This document shows positions 59,401-64,000 of a stretch of 64,000 nt of DNA, in pieces. Positions within the stretch are counted from its first letter, which is position 1. Each line of letters starts with the position of its first letter. The DNA lies in assembly GCF_036324505.1 (NCBI RefSeq), contig NC_086370.1, forward strand, positions 24,160,065-24,224,064. The letters run 5' to 3'. This DNA comes from Eleginops maclovinus. Taxonomy: Eukaryota; Chordata; Actinopteri; Perciformes; Eleginopidae. The notes under the pieces are model-generated. The model saw nothing but the letters and a program-made list of their open reading frames with translations. It was not told where the DNA came from and did no database searches. Made by a program: the position numbers and the translations under genes.

Positions 59401-61217
59401 GTGTCCCCTGGTCTCCAGCTGTGTGCGTCTCTCTTTAGTGTCCCCTGGTCTCCAGCTGTGTGCGTCTCTTTAGTGTCCCCTGGTCTCCAGCTGTGTGCGT
59501 CTCTCTTTAGTGTCCCCTGGTCTCCAGCTGTGTGCGTCTCTTTAGTGTCCCCTGGTCTCCAGCTGTGTGCGTCTCTCTTTAGTGTCCCCTGGTCTCCAGC
59601 TGTGTGCGTCTCTCTTTAGTGTCCCCTGGTCTCCAGCTGTGTGCGTCTCTTTAGTGTCCCCTGGTCTCCAGCTGTGTGCGTCTCTCTTTAGTGTCCCCTG
59701 GTCTCCAGCTGTGTGCGTCTCTCTTTAGTGTCCCCTGGTCTCCAGCTGTGTGCGTCTCTCTTTAGTGTCCCCTGGTCTCCAGCTGTGTGCGTCTCTCTGT
59801 AGTGTCCCCTGGTCTCCAGCTGTGTGCGTCTCTTTAGTGTCCCCTGGTCTCCAGCTGTGTGCGTCTCTTTAGTGTCCCCTGGTCTCCAGCTGTGTGCGTC
59901 TCTCTTTAGTGTCCCCTGGTCTCCAGCTGTGTGCGTCTCTTTAGTGTCCCCTGGTCTCCAGCTGTGTGCGTCTCTTTAGTGTCCCCTGGTCTCCAGCTGT
60001 GTGCGTCTCTCTTTAGTGTCCCCTGGTCTCCAGCTGTGTGCGTCTCTTTAGTGTCCCCTGGTCTCCAGCTGTGTGCGTCTCTCTGTAGTGTCCCCTGGTC
60101 TCCAGCTGTGTGCGTCTCTCTTTAGTGTCCCCTGGTCTCCAGCTGTGTGCGTCTCTCTTTAGTGTCCCCTGGTCTCTTGCTGTGTGCGTCTCTCTTTAGT
60201 GTCCCCTGGTCTCCAGCTGTGTGCGTCTCTCTGTAGTGTCCCCTGGTCTCCAGCTGTGTGCGTCTCTCTTTAGTGTCCCCTGGTCTCCAGCTGTGTGCGT
60301 CTCTCTTTAGTGTCCCCTGGTCTCTTGCTGTGTGCGTCTCTCTTTAGTGTCCCCTGGTCTCCAGCTGTGTGCGTCTCTCTTTAGTGTCCCCTGGTCTCCA
60401 GCTGTGTGCGTCTCTTTAGTGTCCCCTGGTCTCCAGCTGTGTGCGTCTCCCTTTAGTGTCCCCTGGTCTCCAGCTGTGTGCGTCTCTCTTTAGTGTCCCC
60501 TGGTCTCCAGCTGTGTGCGTCTCTCTTTAGTGTCCCCTGGTCTCCAGCTGTGTGCGTCTCTTTAGTGTCCCCTGGTCTCCAGCTGTGTGCGTCTCTTTAG
60601 TGTCCCCTGGTCTCCAGCTGTGTGCGTCTCTCTTTAGTGTCCCCTGGTCTCCAGCTGTGTGCGTCTCTCTTTAGTGTCCCCTGGTCTCCAGCTGTGTGCG
60701 TCTCTCTGTAGTGTCCCCTGGTCTCCAGCTGTGTGCGTCTCTCTTTAGTGTCCCCTGGTCTCCAGCTGTGTGCGTCTCTCTTTAGTGTCCCCTGGTCTCC
60801 AGCTGTGTGCGTCTCTCTTTAGTGTCCCCTGGTCTCCGTTGTGTTTGGAGCTTCCTTGTCAGCGTTGTTTGGAGCTTCTGCAGCGTTTGGTTTCTGCAGT
60901 TTTTTAATCAGAAGTTCTTTATTTATCCTAAACTGGGAAATGTTTGCGTTGCAGCAGCGAAATGCAAAGAGAAGCAAAACAAATACAAATAATTAGAACT
61001 AAAAAACAAAGTGAAAATGAATAAAAATGAAAATTAATTAAATATAGAAACCTTGAAAATGATGCCATATTTCAGCTGCATAGGATACCAGTTTAAAGCT
61101 GTCTGCTTGTGTTGCAGCTGGATTTGTATAACCAGAGGGTTTTGGAGAAGCGGGAGCAGCACTACAGGAACTGGTTAGCCCGCAAGAAAGAGTTCAGAGA
61201 CCAGCGGCTCGTCCCAG
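25522..61217 (+). CDS. znf318: Cold-shock-domain plus ZNF318-type protein (continues beyond the window)
   Basis: Proposed exons: 25522-26075, 26636-26686, 29502-29674, 29914-29956, 30081-30206, 30310-30417, 30625-30843, 40307-40453, 40521-40748, 44147-44365, 44496-44642, 46648-46890, 48427-48594, 50806-51072, 52531-52635, 55277-55414, 55529-55636, 55877-55914, 56008-58429, 61118-61217. All joins keep phase; only the first exon has frame problems. That is about 1860 residues so far. The N-terminal two thirds resembles CSDE1/UNR cold-shock arrays; the large exon resembles ZNF318 ([18 protein letters not shown] against human LPHERASQDGSGFSRI). The matrin-type zinc fingers of ZNF318 are not in the window and should lie to the right. 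Most exons are symmetrical (phase 0), which would ease exon duplication. A two-gene reading (a CSDE1-like gene, then znf318) is possible but I see no stop plus poly(A) signal and no start exon between them. Confidence 0.7.
26855..29470 (+). mobile_element. L2/CR1-type LINE, decayed, split by a hAT-type insertion
   Basis: At 27055-27290 the + strand reads [19 protein letters not shown] and [18 protein letters not shown], the endonuclease start typical of L2/CR1 LINEs; a stop and frameshifts follow. Reverse transcriptase text is at 28470-29010: [39 protein letters not shown] and [12 protein letters not shown] deletion follows, then a C-terminal piece ([19 protein letters not shown]) and a 3' tail ending GTGACCAATAAAACTTTGAA. 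It lies in the intron 26687-29501, same strand as the host gene. Confidence 0.82.
27735..28460 (-). mobile_element. Internally deleted hAT element nested in the LINE
   Basis: On the - strand 28460-28107 encodes [28 protein letters not shown] and [16 protein letters not shown], the hAT C-terminal dimerisation domain, with part of the conserved CERVFS-type box lost. The other end (GGTGGGCGATTTGGCCTAAA at about 27740) resembles a fish hAT terminus. LINE endonuclease lies before it and LINE RT after it. A (TG)34 repeat is at 28027-28094 inside it. Confidence 0.7.
29502..30417 (+). CDS. First cold-shock domain exons (29502-29674, 29914-29956, 30081-30206, 30310-30417)
   Basis: A Pro/Ala-rich linker ([20 protein letters not shown]) leads to [20 protein letters not shown], the beta1-beta2 region of a cold-shock domain with an RNP1-like SFGYIE. 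The RNP2-like strand (FSFSFAAFF) is degenerate compared with [24 protein letters not shown] and [10 protein letters not shown] match the later strands of UNR domains (LQPGDDVEFTI..., VATDVRLLPQG). The block ends [14 protein letters not shown], a linker motif repeated later as [13 protein letters not shown]. Splice sites are standard except the donor at 30418 (GTCAGA). Confidence 0.82.
30625..40748 (+). CDS. Cold-shock pair A and linker (exons 30625-30843, 40307-40453, 40521-40748)
   Basis: Exon 30625-30843 (219 nt) is a non-canonical UNR-type domain: [33 protein letters not shown] and [12 protein letters not shown], ending [15 protein letters not shown]1 has LERATNIEV and TFQFTNEAREM at this place. 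Exon 40307-40453 (147 nt) is the following canonical-type domain ([25 protein letters not shown]) with degenerate RNP1. Exon 40521-40748 adds an [11 protein letters not shown] linker with five alanines and ends [14 protein letters not shown]. The intron between the first two exons is 9.5 kb and holds the LINE, hAT and satellites. Confidence 0.85.
31190..31258 (-). mobile_element. 3' tail of an L2/CR1-type LINE, - strand
   Basis: AAGGTTTTATTGGTCATATG at about 31196-31215 is the reverse of the tail at 24772-24791, and the following AAAATCTTATGTC matches its GGATATAAGATTTCATTG. Only the last 70 bp or so are recognisable. Confidence 0.65.
31440..31792. repeat. 32-bp minisatellite, ACGACAAACTGGTTAGAGGA + GCCACAGTTGTT
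   Basis: Eleven nearly identical units; the only regular variant is GGAGCC versus GGAACC. It ends 17 bp left of the LINE target-site duplication. Confidence 0.96.
32051..35857 (-). pseudogene. LINE ORF2 (endonuclease-reverse transcriptase), broken
   Basis: Read from 35857 leftward: APE-type endonuclease ([24 protein letters not shown]; later GGDMNAVLD and [11 protein letters not shown]). The linker and RT follow: [45 protein letters not shown] text ([15 protein letters not shown]) and the catalytic FADDILLF. The C-terminal part has [20 protein letters not shown], a CCHC-like motif. Frame changes occur near 35534, 34915, 34240, 33570 and 32930, so no full product is made. The endonuclease and RT signatures are otherwise well kept, which suggests a fairly young loss. 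Confidence 0.85.
36408..37382 (-). CDS. LINE ORF1 protein (L1 ORF1p-like), 324 residues, intact
   Basis: [20 protein letters not shown] starts a basic N-terminus. A coiled coil follows ([20 protein letters not shown] to [20 protein letters not shown]). [13 protein letters not shown] is the RNP-like start of the ORF1p [12 protein letters not shown] and [13 protein letters not shown] continue it, and [18 protein letters not shown] opens the C-terminal domain. ORF1p trimers bind LINE RNA. No stop or frameshift interrupts it, in contrast to ORF2. Confidence 0.88.
   Translation of the reverse strand: MQRSAKKAASMSSKLAAAKERSANTANDNAELNMEAIIAQVLQQQQGMLESVVQNAVKGALQEINTSLQYIRTELERQDSTVQDLKQQVDDTKRKNREINTSVKACVSGQKELEQKLAELEDRSRRNNIRITGLEEGREANDPIGFLQQQLPVWIPTLQNRPIIELERAHRIYAKGKGRNSGSRTMIFKCLRYQDRQTILNGAREAQKTGPIKDNTTATIRFKADYSAYTMQRRQQFVRVQSKLYAKGIANFLIYPATLKVTHKRQQLLFETAKEAEDFCVDLGEEDYARDTDTQKQPCPDHLPSVSRRPEGETTSSEMLQEDP
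37894..39750 (-). pseudogene. hAT-family transposase relic (ZBED-like)
   Basis: From about 39544 leftward the - strand encodes [57 protein letters not shown] and [12 protein letters not shown], the hAT catalytic core (the Asp in IGTDSTRN and the CVAH box). After a gap with stops, 38475-37894 encodes [38 protein letters not shown] and [20 protein letters not shown], the C-terminal dimerisation domain. The two parts are separate frames with about 250 bp of damage between them. AACGCGTTA / GTTAACGCGG text at 39937-39982 may be its 5' end. Termini and target duplication were not identified. Confidence 0.82.
39980..40180. repeat. (TATATG/TATATA)n AT microsatellite
   Basis: About 200 bp of TATA with GTATATAT and ACATATAT interruptions, in the intron 30844-40306, about 125 bp before exon 40307. 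Confidence 0.95.
40935..43190. repeat. 22-bp minisatellite, TGTCTCTCTCTCTGTCACCT + GC
   Basis: About 100 units with three main variants after GTCAC (CTGC, TTAG, CTAC/TTAC). The mostly pyrimidine strand gives long spurious Ser/Leu-rich frames. It fills most of the intron 40749-44146. Confidence 0.96.
43378..43717. repeat. 20-bp minisatellite, GGCCGCCCAGGTGTATTAAC
   Basis: Seventeen units with GGCCGC/GGCCCC and TTAAC/TTTAC variants. Every unit has a CAGGTG E-box and a CAG|GTGTAT donor-like site. Confidence 0.95.
43718..44146. other. Intron remainder before exon 44147
   Basis: Unique text with degraded 'ACTCGGACTTGAACTTG'-like repeats near 43905-43990, similar to text at 40850-40900. The acceptor is TGTTTCTGAAG. 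Confidence 0.5.
44147..44642 (+). CDS. Cold-shock pair B (exons 44147-44365 and 44496-44642)
   Basis: These exons are 219 and 147 nt, the same lengths as in pair A, and encode parallel text: [53 protein letters not shown], then [16 protein letters not shown] and VEFTVTL. The pair is therefore an exon-unit duplication of pair A. RNP1 has become EEGILR and RNP2 LPFSLL, so canonical single-stranded RNA stacking residues are missing. The two exons are joined by a 130-bp intron made mostly of (AC)n and (TG)n. Confidence 0.88.
44366..44495. repeat. 130-bp intron composed mainly of (AC)n at the donor and (TG)n at the acceptor
   Basis: The donor AGG|GTACACAC runs straight into about 22 AC units; (TG)n at 44447-44492 runs into TCAG and exon 44496. 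The complementary AC and TG tracts could pair across this short intron. Confidence 0.93.
44665..46495. repeat. Minisatellite of GTTGTTGCGTTGTCGTGT units
   Basis: About 1.8 kb made only of G, T and scattered C (as CGTTG, TCGTG, CCGTG) with higher-order units of 15-60 bp. Stop codons are almost absent in every frame, so all six frames give very long meaningless products (Val/Cys/Leu-rich on +, Thr/Gln/His/Asn-rich on -). It lies in the intron 44643-46647. Confidence 0.95.
46648..48594 (+). CDS. Charged coiled-coil exon and following exon (46648-46890, 48427-48594)
   Basis: 46648-46890 begins [20 protein letters not shown], the strand that normally closes a cold-shock domain (compare AIRIKKL in CSDE1), then runs into an uninterrupted Glu/Lys/Arg helix of about 55 residues ([20 protein letters not shown]). 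48427-48594 encodes [20 protein letters not shown] and [14 protein letters not shown], the last resembling the YEGIVSQPI linker that opens each later domain. The intron between them is the 30-bp TGACTC minisatellite. Confidence 0.8.
46945..48415. repeat. 30-bp minisatellite, AGCAGTAATGACTCTTTTAA + TTACTCATTA
   Basis: About 50 units, with TGACTCATTA variants giving the AP-1 consensus TGACTCA many times. It fills the intron 46891-48426 up to about 10 bp before its acceptor. Confidence 0.96.
48690..49990. repeat. G-rich minisatellite, GGGAGAGTAGGGGGATTATA units
   Basis: About 1.3 kb of GGGAGAG(T/G)AGGGG(A)GGGGGATTATAC(A/G). Dense G3-G5 runs on one strand give many possible quadruplexes, separated by ATTATAC. 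Non-coding, in the intron 48595-50805. Confidence 0.95.
49991..50805. other. Unique intron segment with a perfect 21-bp hairpin at 50351-50396
   Basis: No gene seen. Arms 50351-50371 and 50376-50396 are exact reverse complements (AAAATGTATCCTTTATAAAA plus A) around CGTA. A partial third copy of the arm precedes it at 50338-50354. Confidence 0.8.
50806..55636 (+). CDS. Cold-shock pair C (exons 50806-51072, 52531-52635, 55277-55414, 55529-55636)
   Basis: A second acidic/basic helix ([20 protein letters not shown]) precedes [19 protein letters not shown] and [20 protein letters not shown], which follows CSDE1 text (DHVRFNISTDRR, RATNIEV). Exon 55277-55414 is the best conserved canonical-type domain: [20 protein letters not shown] then [20 protein letters not shown], with an RNP2-like LYFHM. 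Exon 55529-55636 closes it ([24 protein letters not shown]1 has NHAIRIKKLPKGTVSF). The Tc1 insertion starts 35 bp after the donor of 52531-52635. Confidence 0.86.
51150..52490. repeat. 23-bp minisatellite, TGTGTGGGTCTGTGTTTACA + GGG
   Basis: About 58 units with GGG/AGA and GGG/AGG variants. Each unit contains TCTGTGTTTACAG|G, a good match to a 3' splice site, and TGTTTAC, the forkhead core. It ends 40 bp before the real acceptor (CTGATCTCTGAAG) of exon 52531. Confidence 0.96.
52669..54684 (+). mobile_element. Tc1-like transposon, inactive, with long inverted repeats
   Basis: The left end CAGTGGGTAAAATAGGTATC (52671) matches, in reverse, the right end ATACTTATTTTACCCGCG (54667-54684). Inverted repeats of about 200 bp hold AAAGGTGCTGTTGACATGAA and AATGGAATGACACAGG on the left and their complements at 54020-54160. 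Transposase remnants on + : [13 protein letters not shown] (53053), [18 protein letters not shown] (53470-53525) and [19 protein letters not shown] (about 53785-53840). The usual SDE of the first catalytic Asp reads SGE, so the Asp is lost; several stops and frameshifts are present. It landed in an ATGG repeat 35 bp after a splice donor. Confidence 0.87.
54162..54637. mobile_element. Tc1/mariner-type MITE nested in the right inverted repeat of the Tc1 element
   Basis: Termini TACACTGCCTGGCCAAAAAA (54162) and CCGGGCAGTGTA (54626-54637) are imperfect inverted repeats with TA at both outer ends. Removing the segment rejoins CACCTTTAGAGATA to CTTACTAAGAAAAA, which rebuilds the complement of the left Tc1 repeat. 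No transposase remains. Confidence 0.82.
54685..54762. repeat. (ATGG)n / (GTGG)n microsatellite
   Basis: About 13 ATGG units then five GTGG units. The first units match the ATGGATGGA on the other side of the Tc1 element, so this repeat was the target. Confidence 0.92.
54763..55190. mobile_element. 5' fragment of a second Tc1-like element
   Basis: GGAAATAAGTTTTAGATCCC, AATTTTTATGGTAGGTTTAT, GTGAGAGACAGAATATCAAC and AAATAAGTATCTGATCCCCC match the inverted-repeat text of a widespread fish Tc1 family, followed by its GATAAAAGACACCTATCCAC leader. The transposase body is missing. A perfect 19-bp hairpin is at 54783-54826. Confidence 0.78.
55877..58429 (+). CDS. znf318: Junction exon and large ZNF318-type exon (55877-55914, 56008-58429)
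   Basis: The 38-nt exon [13 protein letters not shown] joins in phase 2 to [15 protein letters not shown]. The 2.4-kb exon then has an RS domain (56100-56320, [19 protein letters not shown]), a basic patch, a helical [19 protein letters not shown] (about 56580), a [20 protein letters not shown] motif (about 56665), Tyr/Asp/Pro-rich repeats (DRPYAERPY, 56770-57060), [20 protein letters not shown] (about 57320), [20 protein letters not shown] (about 57510) and a long Pro-rich tract (57840-58200). The last two non-Pro motifs match human ZNF318 (LPHERASQDGSGFSRI, KIHDLLKTIGLDIGVAEIS) in order. ZNF318 is a nuclear, RNA-processing-linked protein; in mice it is required for IgD by alternative splicing of Ighd. 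Confidence 0.87.
58430..58795. other. Unique intron sequence after the large exon
   Basis: No gene or recognisable repeat seen. GTTAGC/GCTAGC words occur at 58629-58655. Confidence 0.5.
58796..60838. repeat. 37-bp minisatellite, GTGTCCCCTGGTCTCCAGCT + GTGTGCGTCTCTCTTTA
   Basis: About 55 units; a 35-bp form (CGTCTCTTTA) alternates irregularly. Each unit contains CTCTCTTTAG and GGTCTCCAG, both acceptor-like. It fills most of the intron 58430-61117. Confidence 0.96.
60839..61117. other. Intron remainder with possible interspersed repeat
   Basis: TTTATTTATCCTAAACTGGG and GTTGCAGCAGCGAAATGC at 60918-60965 resemble text common in fish repeats. Acceptor of exon 61118 is TTGTGTTGCAG. Confidence 0.35.
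61118..61217 (+). CDS. znf318: Next ZNF318-type exon, basic helix
   Basis: TTGCAG acceptor, then [20 protein letters not shown] and [14 protein letters not shown], joining in phase 0 to QKEK of the large exon and ending in phase 1 at GTAATA. It corresponds in place to the charged helix that follows KQKVIEEREKL in human ZNF318. No later exon is visible before 64000. Confidence 0.72.
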
Positions 61218-63399
61218 GTAATATGTCCTTTTTAAATTCACATGTAATCTGAATCAGACACTATTGAGTCACAGGGTTCAGCGGTTATGGTCTCGATGTG
61301 CTAGTTCTTCTTTTACCAATACCTTTTCTAGTTACCAGCTGCATGCCACTCATGTTAATCTTAGGGCTGAAGAGAAGCAGGAACTCTGGGTAGGTTGATC
61401 TCTTTCTCCAAAATGTTAGCCAGGCTTTGGTCAGAAACGTAGAGTTATTAGTAAAAATGCTAAAAGGCTAACCTGGATCTAACTATTGTGTACATAAGAT
61501 TAGCAGTTCTTAGTTATCCCTGTGGTAAAGACAGATCTAATGGGATGAATGCTCCTCAGTCGGGCTGGTCTTTCTGGTACCGTAGACTCTCTCCAGGTAG
61601 CAAGGGATTTAGCATTTCATGAAGTCGCTGCGAATCATCAGTGTTCAAAACCAACAGTGACAGAGTTTACTGGGAAATGGCTTTTCTTGTGTAATCTTTT
61701 CCTAGCATCTCCCGTGCTCTCCCTGTAGCACCAACAGAAGCGCCACGCTTAGTACCGCGACACGGAGCCTCAAACCTGTCTTTAGAGTTACCCTGACCTC
61801 GTAGGGACTGGTCGTTACCAGGCGAGCTGGTACAAGGTCTGTTATTAAGTCACAGCCCCACGTACTGAGCAGCTGGTGCCCCAATATGAATCCCCCCTTA
61901 AGAAGCCCTACCTAATCAACCTGCATCCAAACAGGAAGGAAGTGGTGAAGATTTAACGCCCGCCTCTTGTTTGAGTTGCTGCCTGGGCCAAATGTGATGT
62001 AAGGGAGCGGGACAGATCCTCGCCATGCGATGCTTAGAAAATAAAAACTGCATGAAACCAACGCGGAGAAAACCCTTGCTGTGTTTCAATTCCGATAACC
62101 CCGTTTACTAGACTTGTGATACACTCTCTACGTACTCGCCTATGGACAGAATTTACATGATATTGTTGAAGTCTCAAATCGCTCTCGACTATTGAGCTCT
62201 CACTGGAGATAGCGTCTGCTGCTTTAGCTAGCTGCTGGTCCCTAACGCCCACAGGAAGTGCACCTGTGGTTTTGGTATGGGCCAAAAAGACTTGTTCCCC
62301 TCTGACATCGAGAAAGAGACGTCTGTAAATCAGAGGATAACTGGGGTGTAAAATGCGCTGAAAGCTGAATCCAGAGCTACATAGCCAAGAGGAGGCGAAG
62401 CACCGTCAGTATTCTCAGAGTGAACCGCACTCATGAAAACAGGTATAAACAATGAGGGCAAATTGAGACACAGCAAGTGGTCGTTTGCTGCTGCACTCGT
62501 TAACCAGCGGTTCCTCCAACGATCAAGAGAAGAAGCCGACAAACTGCATCTCAACTCCACAAGTAACACCTTTTCCTCCCATCACAGCCTGAGTGTCAGG
62601 TGTAGGCTACAGGAAGTCCAGAGCTCGGATCACCAGAGGTTAACACAGAGATGTGATGATAAGTCTTTTCTATATTTTTGGATGTAAACAAAAAATAAAG
62701 TTGACCAATATTTAGCTAGCTCACGATGCTACAGCTAATGGATAAGTATGTAGTCTTCTTCCAGGCCTTACTGGTCCTGGCTTCATAATGCTGCTGCTCT
62801 CTGATCTTCCAGCAGCTAATGCTTGCGGTCATTAGTTTTCTAGATGTTTGATATTTATTATCGGCAGACTCTTGCGTGACTCGTTATAGGACTCGGATAT
62901 TGCGTTTGGACTGTGCTTTGAGGCAGGACATAGTAAAGATGCGAAGGGTAAGTCCAGTTTGAAGTTATGAAGCTTATATTTTAAATATTAAAATGAGTTA
63001 TTATGGATTTCAGGGGATGTCAAGTTCAGCCCCTTGAATCGCCATCCAATGAAAGGCTGTTAAAGTGTGTCCGCTCTAAAGAGCTGCAGGCAGGAGTCCG
63101 AACAGCCTGGACGGTTTAAGCATTATCCTGAAATAAGGTCTGTGGTTAAAACCAGCTGAAGAGATCTTACCGAGTTGTTCTATGTCAGTAAATACCCCAC
63201 GGTGGATTAAAAACGGAGGTTGCTAACGAGTGTCGTCGATTAGATTTCAGATTAGCGACGTTATATCTGCGACAGTAAATGGTTGTTATTGAGAATATGC
63301 TAATGTTAGGTAGCATTGCGTCAAAGTTAAAATGTGGTTGTGAAAGTTTAGCCCTGATAACATGAAGCTAACTGCTACCTGTTTTTACCTTGCGTTCGG
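61218..63399. other. Intron or intergenic sequence, no exon recognised
   Basis: I read both strands and found no exon I can defend. Small frames (for example 62034-62285 on -) have no family signature. At 62939-62949 ATGCGAAGG|GTAAGT could be a tiny first exon. Confidence 0.4.
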
Positions 63400-63780
63400 G
63401 ACCTTAAGTGTTCTGAGTGATGTTTAACTAGTTTATCCAGTTGGAGTTAGCTCAGGAAGCTAACGTAGAGCTTTTAGCTCAGTGCTCATGTATAATGTCA
63501 TGGTAATTATCCAGGATTAATCTTCAGGCTCTCAAGACGTTGCACCACCGATCTACTTCACTTTTCCATCCGTGTTGTTTTAGTCTCATTAACTGTGAAT
63601 TAGCACCTTTTGGGATTTCATGAACTTTTCCTTTCAGTGCGAACCTCTACGTTAGCTCAGGAAGCTAATGTAGGGAGCTTTTAACATTTAAGGGTCAGCT
63701 GGATATCGTTAGCTTTTGCAATTTTTGCCACGATTTACTGGTAGTCTGTCATCAAAATGGTAAGTATCTCTATATGTAAC
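63400..63780 (+). promoter_or_regulatory. Possible promoter and first exon ending at ATG|GTAAGT
   Basis: GTTAGCTCAGGAAGCTAACG at 63444-63463 is repeated as GTTAGCTCAGGAAGCTAATG at 63652-63671, and GCTAAC/GTTAGC words are dense from 63200 to 63850, as at the proposed start of the upstream gene. TCATCAAAATG (ATG 63757-63759, A at -3) is followed at once by GTAAGTATC. This could be the first exon of another gene or an internal promoter of the ZNF318-type gene. Confidence 0.3.
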
Positions 63781-64000
63781 ATCAACGTCTGTTAGCGGTG
63801 CTAACCCACCAACTGCACGTCTAACTGTGTTAGCTTAGCGTCCGTTACACCGTTACTCTCCTCTTGATGCATATATTCATAAATGCGTGGGTTGTATCTT
63901 CTGCATGTGCTGTATTGTTCAGGTTGTAAAGCAGCATTGATGACAGATATTTACGGCTGCAGGCGCTTTAGACGCTATCCTTCAAACGGCCGCGCTGCCC

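Noticed and set aside
62034..62687. Small frames on both strands as exons of the gene to the right
   Set aside because: No family signature, no consistent splice sites and no codon bias.

Overview
The window is vertebrate nuclear DNA, most likely from a percomorph teleost. The evidence is split genes with GT-AG introns, fish-type repeats (tRNA-derived SINE, L2-type and L1/Tx1-type LINEs, hAT and Tc1/mariner elements), and two genes that I recognise by family memory. By my own tally about 40% of the window is tandem repeat, and almost every intron carries its own unrelated mini- or microsatellite. No search was run; homology calls are from remembered family sequences.

Layout, all host coding on the + strand. 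(1) 1-13712: the 3' part of CUL9 (PARC), a cullin-RBR E3 ubiquitin ligase. Twenty exons in consistent phase give about 1063 residues of cullin domain, neddylation/winged-helix region, RING-IBR-RING and acidic tail; the 5' part lies left of the window. Two further CUL9-like exons, belonging N-terminal of the cullin domain, lie inverted in the intron at 3362-3791. (2) 13713-25190: 3' UTR, an interspersed repeat edge, then 14.8-20.3 kb of homopolymer-inflated sequence that looks like unpolished long read and runs into a clean 4.3-kb, 31-bp satellite. (3) 25.2-61.2 kb and beyond: a second gene whose large exon (56008-58429) is a ZNF318 homologue. CUL9 and ZNF318 are also close together on human 6p21.1.

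The most interesting point is that about 20 exons can be chained in one open reading phase from a Pro/Trp/Asp-rich start, through about seven UNR/CSDE1-like cold-shock domains (alternating canonical and non-canonical, with an internally duplicated exon pair of 219 and 147 nt) and a charged coiled coil, into the RS-rich ZNF318 body. I do not recall cold-shock domains in human ZNF318, so this reads as an RNA-binding module joined to a ZNF318-type nuclear protein, to be tested with transcripts.

The introns of this gene hold a nested L2/hAT cluster (26.9-29.5 kb), a full-length but broken L1/Tx1-like LINE on the - strand with a visible 16-bp target-site duplication (31.8-37.5 kb), a hAT transposase relic (37.9-39.8 kb), a Tc1-like element with a MITE inside its right inverted repeat (52.7-54.7 kb), and large minisatellites. 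The last 2.8 kb (61218-64000) has no exon I can defend, but has promoter-like features near 63.4-63.8 kb.
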